This document shows positions 5,883-8,458 of a stretch of 8,458 nt of DNA, in pieces (position 1 is the first letter of the stretch; the number at the start of each line of letters is the position of its first letter). A program made the position numbers and the translations under genes. The DNA lies in contig CAYGUI010000054.1 of the NCBI GenBank assembly GCA_964353115.1, forward strand, positions 1 to 8,458, read 5' to 3'. The notes under the pieces are model-generated. The model was not told where the DNA came from and made no database searches. It saw only the letters and a program-made list of their open reading frames with translations. Origin of the DNA: CAYGUI01 sp964353115. Its GTDB lineage: Bacteria; Pseudomonadota; Gammaproteobacteria; JAGOUU01.

Positions 5883-7568
5883 TTAATTACAAGACGCTGT
5901 ATCAATCCCAACTTTAGCAAAAATCAAATCAGCATCACTACGGGTCATTTTCCCACTATGAACAGCGATTTGTTTCATTGAACATGCAGCACGGGAAAAA
6001 TCCGTCAATGCAGTCCATTTTGTAAATTGAGCTTTTACAGCTACTTCAAAAGCTTTTTGTACACCTATTTTTTGGCTCATTAAATAAAAGGCTTTATTAA
6101 AAATACCGCTAGCAGTATGTACTAAAAAGCCACCTGAGCCATCTGGGTCCTGACGTTTTGCATCTTGAACAATGTTGCCATAACTACGGTAACACTTTTC
6201 ACCTACTTTGGATGAGATAGTCGGATCATAACAATCAGCAGAAACGCCATCACGTGATGGGCGATCCATATATCGTAATCCGTCCATACCAAATACAGGT
6301 TTAACAATAGAGAAGCCTATAACCCAGAGATTATTATACGATTTATATTGCAAAGAAAACAGTGAATTTACATTTCTTGCTAAATAATCTGCAGCAGTTA
6401 CCCCAGCCATATCAGAAAAAGACTCGTTTAGAGCTCCAGATTGCCCTTCATAAATTAATCTTGAGTGATATTGAGTTATCCCATGACTAACTTCATGTGC
6501 CATAACATCTAACGAAGATGCTAGCGAATAAAAATTATCTGCCCCATCTCCAAAGTTCATAGTCTCAGTTTGCGGATCCCAGAACGCATTTTCATAGTTA
6601 TAATCCATATGAACTCTTAGTACTAACTCATTATAACGCTTAAATTCTTTATTAAGATTTACGCCATACCAGTTACTATACATTTCATATGTCTTATTCC
6701 CTAAGTACATGGCATCATTCATTGGATTATAACTTTCATTGGTATAGTCCTTAAGATTGCCGCAAGTATATTGCACTGGGTCGATTTTATAATTAGGATA
6801 ATTTTCTGATGCATGCTGTACATCTACTACACGCAATCTAGAAGTTGATAACTGGCATTTTCCATTAGATAACTTAGTCACATATAAATTTGGGATACCA
6901 TTTTGACCATAAATATAGCGACCTGTTTTAGCATTACCGCCATCACCATATTCTTTATAATTTAAAAAATCTTTAGACTTTACTTCATTCCATTTTTTTA
7001 AAATTTTATTATTTTTTATGTCGATAATATAATTTAAAAGTTTTGGTGCTTCACCAGATTGGGTAGCTTGCAATATTATTTGATAACCTAAAATTTCCTG
7101 ATTATTTTCTACCAAAATAATTGGTTCAGCTTCGATAATTTTATAATTCCATTTATGCGCAGCTAAAATACTATGAATAAAATCGGTTTTAACAATTTTT
7201 TCTGCAATATCTTGATTACTTTTATTAATTAGCGAAAAATTTAAATTATCTAAATTCTTATTTATTTCACCATTAACTTTATTATCACCAACTACAACTT
7301 CAGCACCAAAGATTTTAATGCCATTGTAATATTGTTGATATCGAGTATAAGATTTGCCCTGAAAACTTGTTTTATTTAATTCGTGTAATTGATTTTTATT
7401 AGTACCAGATGATGAAAAAGATAAATCTTTTTTATTAGACGTTATTGCAAAATTTTTGATTGCAGATAACTCAGCATCATCCAGTTTAATATTTTCAGCA
7501 CCATAGGCCAGGCCTACCGGAGCTACGATAGAAATCGTAGATAAAACCGTCAAAACCATTTTTTTCAT
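5883..7568 (-). CDS. Secreted M4-family (thermolysin-like) zinc metalloprotease
   Basis: The 561-residue preproprotein should be an exported zinc endopeptidase, as with Legionella ProA or Pseudomonas elastase. Residues 1-24 form a signal peptide (MKK, hydrophobic core, AYGA as likely cleavage site). About 25-200 is an inhibitory propeptide with an FTP-like section (SYTRYQQYYNGIKIFGAEVVV, 73-93). The catalytic domain carries HEVSH (358-362) with zinc ligands H358 and H362 and catalytic E359, third ligand E382 in GALNESFSD (378-386), and H484 in FLVHTASGIFNKAF as transition-state residue. All key residues are present, so it is probably active. There is no obvious extra C-terminal domain. A strong AAAGGAG sits seven bases before the ATG. 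It starts 42 bp after the lipoprotein gene. It likely acts in nutrient acquisition or host interaction, but nothing in the window shows its substrate. Confidence 0.95.
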   Translation of the reverse strand: MKKMVLTVLSTISIVAPVGLAYGAENIKLDDAELSAIKNFAITSNKKDLSFSSSGTNKNQLHELNKTSFQGKSYTRYQQYYNGIKIFGAEVVVGDNKVNGEINKNLDNLNFSLINKSNQDIAEKIVKTDFIHSILAAHKWNYKIIEAEPIILVENNQEILGYQIILQATQSGEAPKLLNYIIDIKNNKILKKWNEVKSKDFLNYKEYGDGGNAKTGRYIYGQNGIPNLYVTKLSNGKCQLSTSRLRVVDVQHASENYPNYKIDPVQYTCGNLKDYTNESYNPMNDAMYLGNKTYEMYSNWYGVNLNKEFKRYNELVLRVHMDYNYENAFWDPQTETMNFGDGADNFYSLASSLDVMAHEVSHGITQYHSRLIYEGQSGALNESFSDMAGVTAADYLARNVNSLFSLQYKSYNNLWVIGFSIVKPVFGMDGLRYMDRPSRDGVSADCYDPTISSKVGEKCYRSYGNIVQDAKRQDPDGSGGFLVHTASGIFNKAFYLMSQKIGVQKAFEVAVKAQFTKWTALTDFSRAACSMKQIAVHSGKMTRSDADLIFAKVGIDTASCN

Positions 7569-7597
7569 AGAAGCACTCCTTTCTTATTATTATTTTT

Positions 7598-7624
7598 ATT
7601 ATCTATGCTTTTAGCGAGTTTCAA
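7598..7624 (-). promoter_or_regulatory. Weak candidate promoter before the protease
   Basis: On the minus strand TTGAAA (7624-7619) and GATAAT (7603-7598) are spaced by 15 bases, shorter than the optimal 17. They lie at the end of the lipoprotein gene and in the short intergenic stretch. In such AT-rich DNA this could be chance, and the protease could instead be cotranscribed with the upstream gene. Confidence 0.22.
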
Positions 7625-8306
7625 TCTCACTTTTTTGACTGACTAGGCGAGAACGATTAAAACGTAGTTCTTCGATATCACGCACTAAATCACGTCTTTC
7701 CATTTTTAAACGTCTATACTGCCCATCAGAAATAGTTCGATCTCTTAGCTCTCTATCAATTTCTTCAAGTCGATCTTGTTTTGCGCGAATATTAGCATCT
7801 ATACCTTTAATTTCATTTTGCAATCCTGAAACTGCGGTGAAAATATGGCGTCCGTCATTATAGGCATTACGAAATCTAGCTTGCAAATCAGCTGGACAGA
7901 AATTTGGGTATGGTGACCCACTTCTACCTAAATTATAGGCGTTATCTGGGTTTTTGCAATATTGGCGAACACCACGCTGGTAGCCCTTATCAATCAATAA
8001 AGAATAAGCCCCTTGGCAAATTGGACTATAATCTAGCCCCTGAACGCCCAAATCATAGCCATTTTTATCCGTACAATATTGTTTCATGCCTTGCTGCCAA
8101 CCGTTATTGTAGGCTTTGTTATTGATTTTTATATTAAATTTTTCGCAGTCCTTTTGTTCTTTTAACAAATTATTTTGACCCAAACCGTGAGAACTGTCCT
8201 GATATCCTCGATCATGCCAATTAATATTACGACATTCAGATTCTGACAAATGATGAGCACAAGAAGTTAGTGACAGTAAAAAGATTGATAAACAAGTTTT
8301 TTTCAT
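7611..8306 (-). CDS. DUF2799-like lipoprotein with C-terminal coiled coil
   Basis: A 231-residue predicted lipoprotein of unknown function. The N-terminus (MKKTCLSIFLLSLTSC) is a lipoprotein signal with lipobox LTSC and lipidated Cys16. The central region resembles DUF2799: an EC-x-x-x-x-W-x-x-x-G start, then two copies of a Y-x-x-G-x-x-QYC ... Y-x-LG-x-x-G-x-x-Y-x-x-x-C block at about 66-97 and 109-137. Residues about 162-231 are charged, heptad-like and probably a coiled coil. The ATG at 8306 is chosen because it begins a proper signal peptide and has AGTAGG six bases upstream; a TTG at 8333 would add nine residues before the signal. It is likely anchored in the periplasm or outer membrane. 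It lies 42 bp upstream of the protease, but a joint role is only a possibility. Confidence 0.8.
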   Translation of the reverse strand: MKKTCLSIFLLSLTSCAHHLSESECRNINWHDRGYQDSSHGLGQNNLLKEQKDCEKFNIKINNKAYNNGWQQGMKQYCTDKNGYDLGVQGLDYSPICQGAYSLLIDKGYQRGVRQYCKNPDNAYNLGRSGSPYPNFCPADLQARFRNAYNDGRHIFTAVSGLQNEIKGIDANIRAKQDRLEEIDRELRDRTISDGQYRRLKMERRDLVRDIEELRFNRSRLVSQKSEIETR

Positions 8307-8343
8307 AGTTAGCCTACTAATAGATATTTTCAATACATTAGCT

Positions 8344-8349
8344 ATTATA
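8344..8349 (-). promoter_or_regulatory. Candidate -10 box of the lipoprotein gene
   Basis: A perfect TATAAT on the minus strand lies 37 bases before the chosen ATG, which would give a leader of about 30 bases. No good -35 is seen; at 17-base spacing the hexamer is GGGCTT. The call rests on the -10 match and on its position just after a possible terminator. Confidence 0.4.
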
Positions 8350-8351
8350 CT

Positions 8352-8382
8352 AAAAAAAGAAAAGAAAAGCCCTTTCCTTCTT
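8352..8382 (-). terminator. Weak intrinsic terminator candidate
   Basis: On the minus strand an imperfect stem (arms 8382-8373 and 8368-8360, about nine pairs with two G-U wobbles and a GGGC loop) is followed by C and seven T. The stem has only one G-C pair, so it is weak. It lies just after the stop codon of a possible upstream gene end, which supports the call. Confidence 0.28.
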
Positions 8383-8384
8383 CG

Positions 8385-8456
8385 CTACGCCCCAACACAC
8401 AAGCCTTCATTAACCAACCCAGAAGAAATCATCATATCTTTTATTTTGCTGTGAAA
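8385..8456 (-). CDS. Possible 3' end of an upstream gene, partial
   Basis: The minus strand is open from the window edge for 23 codons (ending NEGLCVGA) to a TAG at 8387-8385, directly before the terminator-like hairpin. This is what the last part of a coding region would look like. Another frame is also open for 15 codons to a TAA at 8412-8410. The segment is too short to recognise a family or exclude chance. Confidence 0.22.
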   Translation of the reverse strand, partial: FHSKIKDMMISSGLVNEGLCVGA

Positions 8457-8458
8457 AG

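Noticed and set aside
5736..5981. Plus-strand 81-codon frame over the nusB start and protease end
   Set aside because: It overlaps two secure genes on the other strand and shows no recognisable domain.
7904..8125. Plus-strand 73-codon frame within the lipoprotein gene
   Set aside because: Antisense to a gene with a lipoprotein signal and conserved motifs; no support of its own.
8374..8390. Fragment resembling the SLRAQRSNP-type repeat (GCGTAGCGAAG)
   Set aside because: Only about 11 bases match and neither outer arm is present; too short to call a repeat copy.

Overview
This AT-rich window carries nine recognisable genes, all on the minus strand, so transcription runs from high to low coordinates. 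It also holds short GC-rich palindromic repeats scattered between and inside the genes. The gene content points to a gammaproteobacterium: NusB followed by PgpA, a DUF2799-like lipoprotein, an M4 zinc protease, and a mevalonate pathway in place of the usual MEP pathway. Low GC, a mevalonate pathway and many repeat-encoded peptides resemble host-associated Legionellales (Coxiella/Rickettsiella/Berkiella-like). That placement is inference from gene content, not a sequence match.

Layout from right to left. Positions 8340-8458 hold the possible 3' end of an upstream gene, a weak terminator and a TATAAT promoter element. Next come a DUF2799-like lipoprotein (8306-7611) and a secreted thermolysin-family protease (7568-5883). 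Then follow nusB (5860-5432), pgpA (start uncertain, stop 4816) and idi (4831-4286). A 49-bp tandem repeat array interrupted by exactly 100 N (about 3952-4269) separates idi from the mevalonate cluster: mvaA (HMG-CoA reductase, 3939-2887), mevalonate kinase (2918-1977), a second GHMP kinase that is probably phosphomevalonate kinase (1996-1067), and mvaD (1077-82). The last four genes overlap by 32, 20 and 11 bp, as expected of a translationally coupled operon.

Together idi, mvaA, the two kinases and mvaD would convert HMG-CoA to mevalonate, then to IPP, and interconvert IPP and DMAPP. HMG-CoA synthase and the thiolase are not in the window. NusB (antitermination), PgpA (phosphatidylglycerol synthesis), the protease and the lipoprotein are not obviously linked to isoprenoid synthesis.

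The most unusual aspect is the repeats. One family is a palindrome with core ATTCCC-N8-GGGAAT. It forms the tandem array, supplies the last residues of Idi, and forms the open N-terminal extension of PgpA including 18-bp (six-residue) tandem units. A decayed copy appears to lie inside mvaD. A second, unrelated repeat (peptide SLRAQRSNP) lies in frame inside the putative phosphomevalonate kinase. These resemble in behaviour the Rickettsia palindromic elements that insert into proteins. No new defence system, CRISPR array, tRNA or rRNA was seen.
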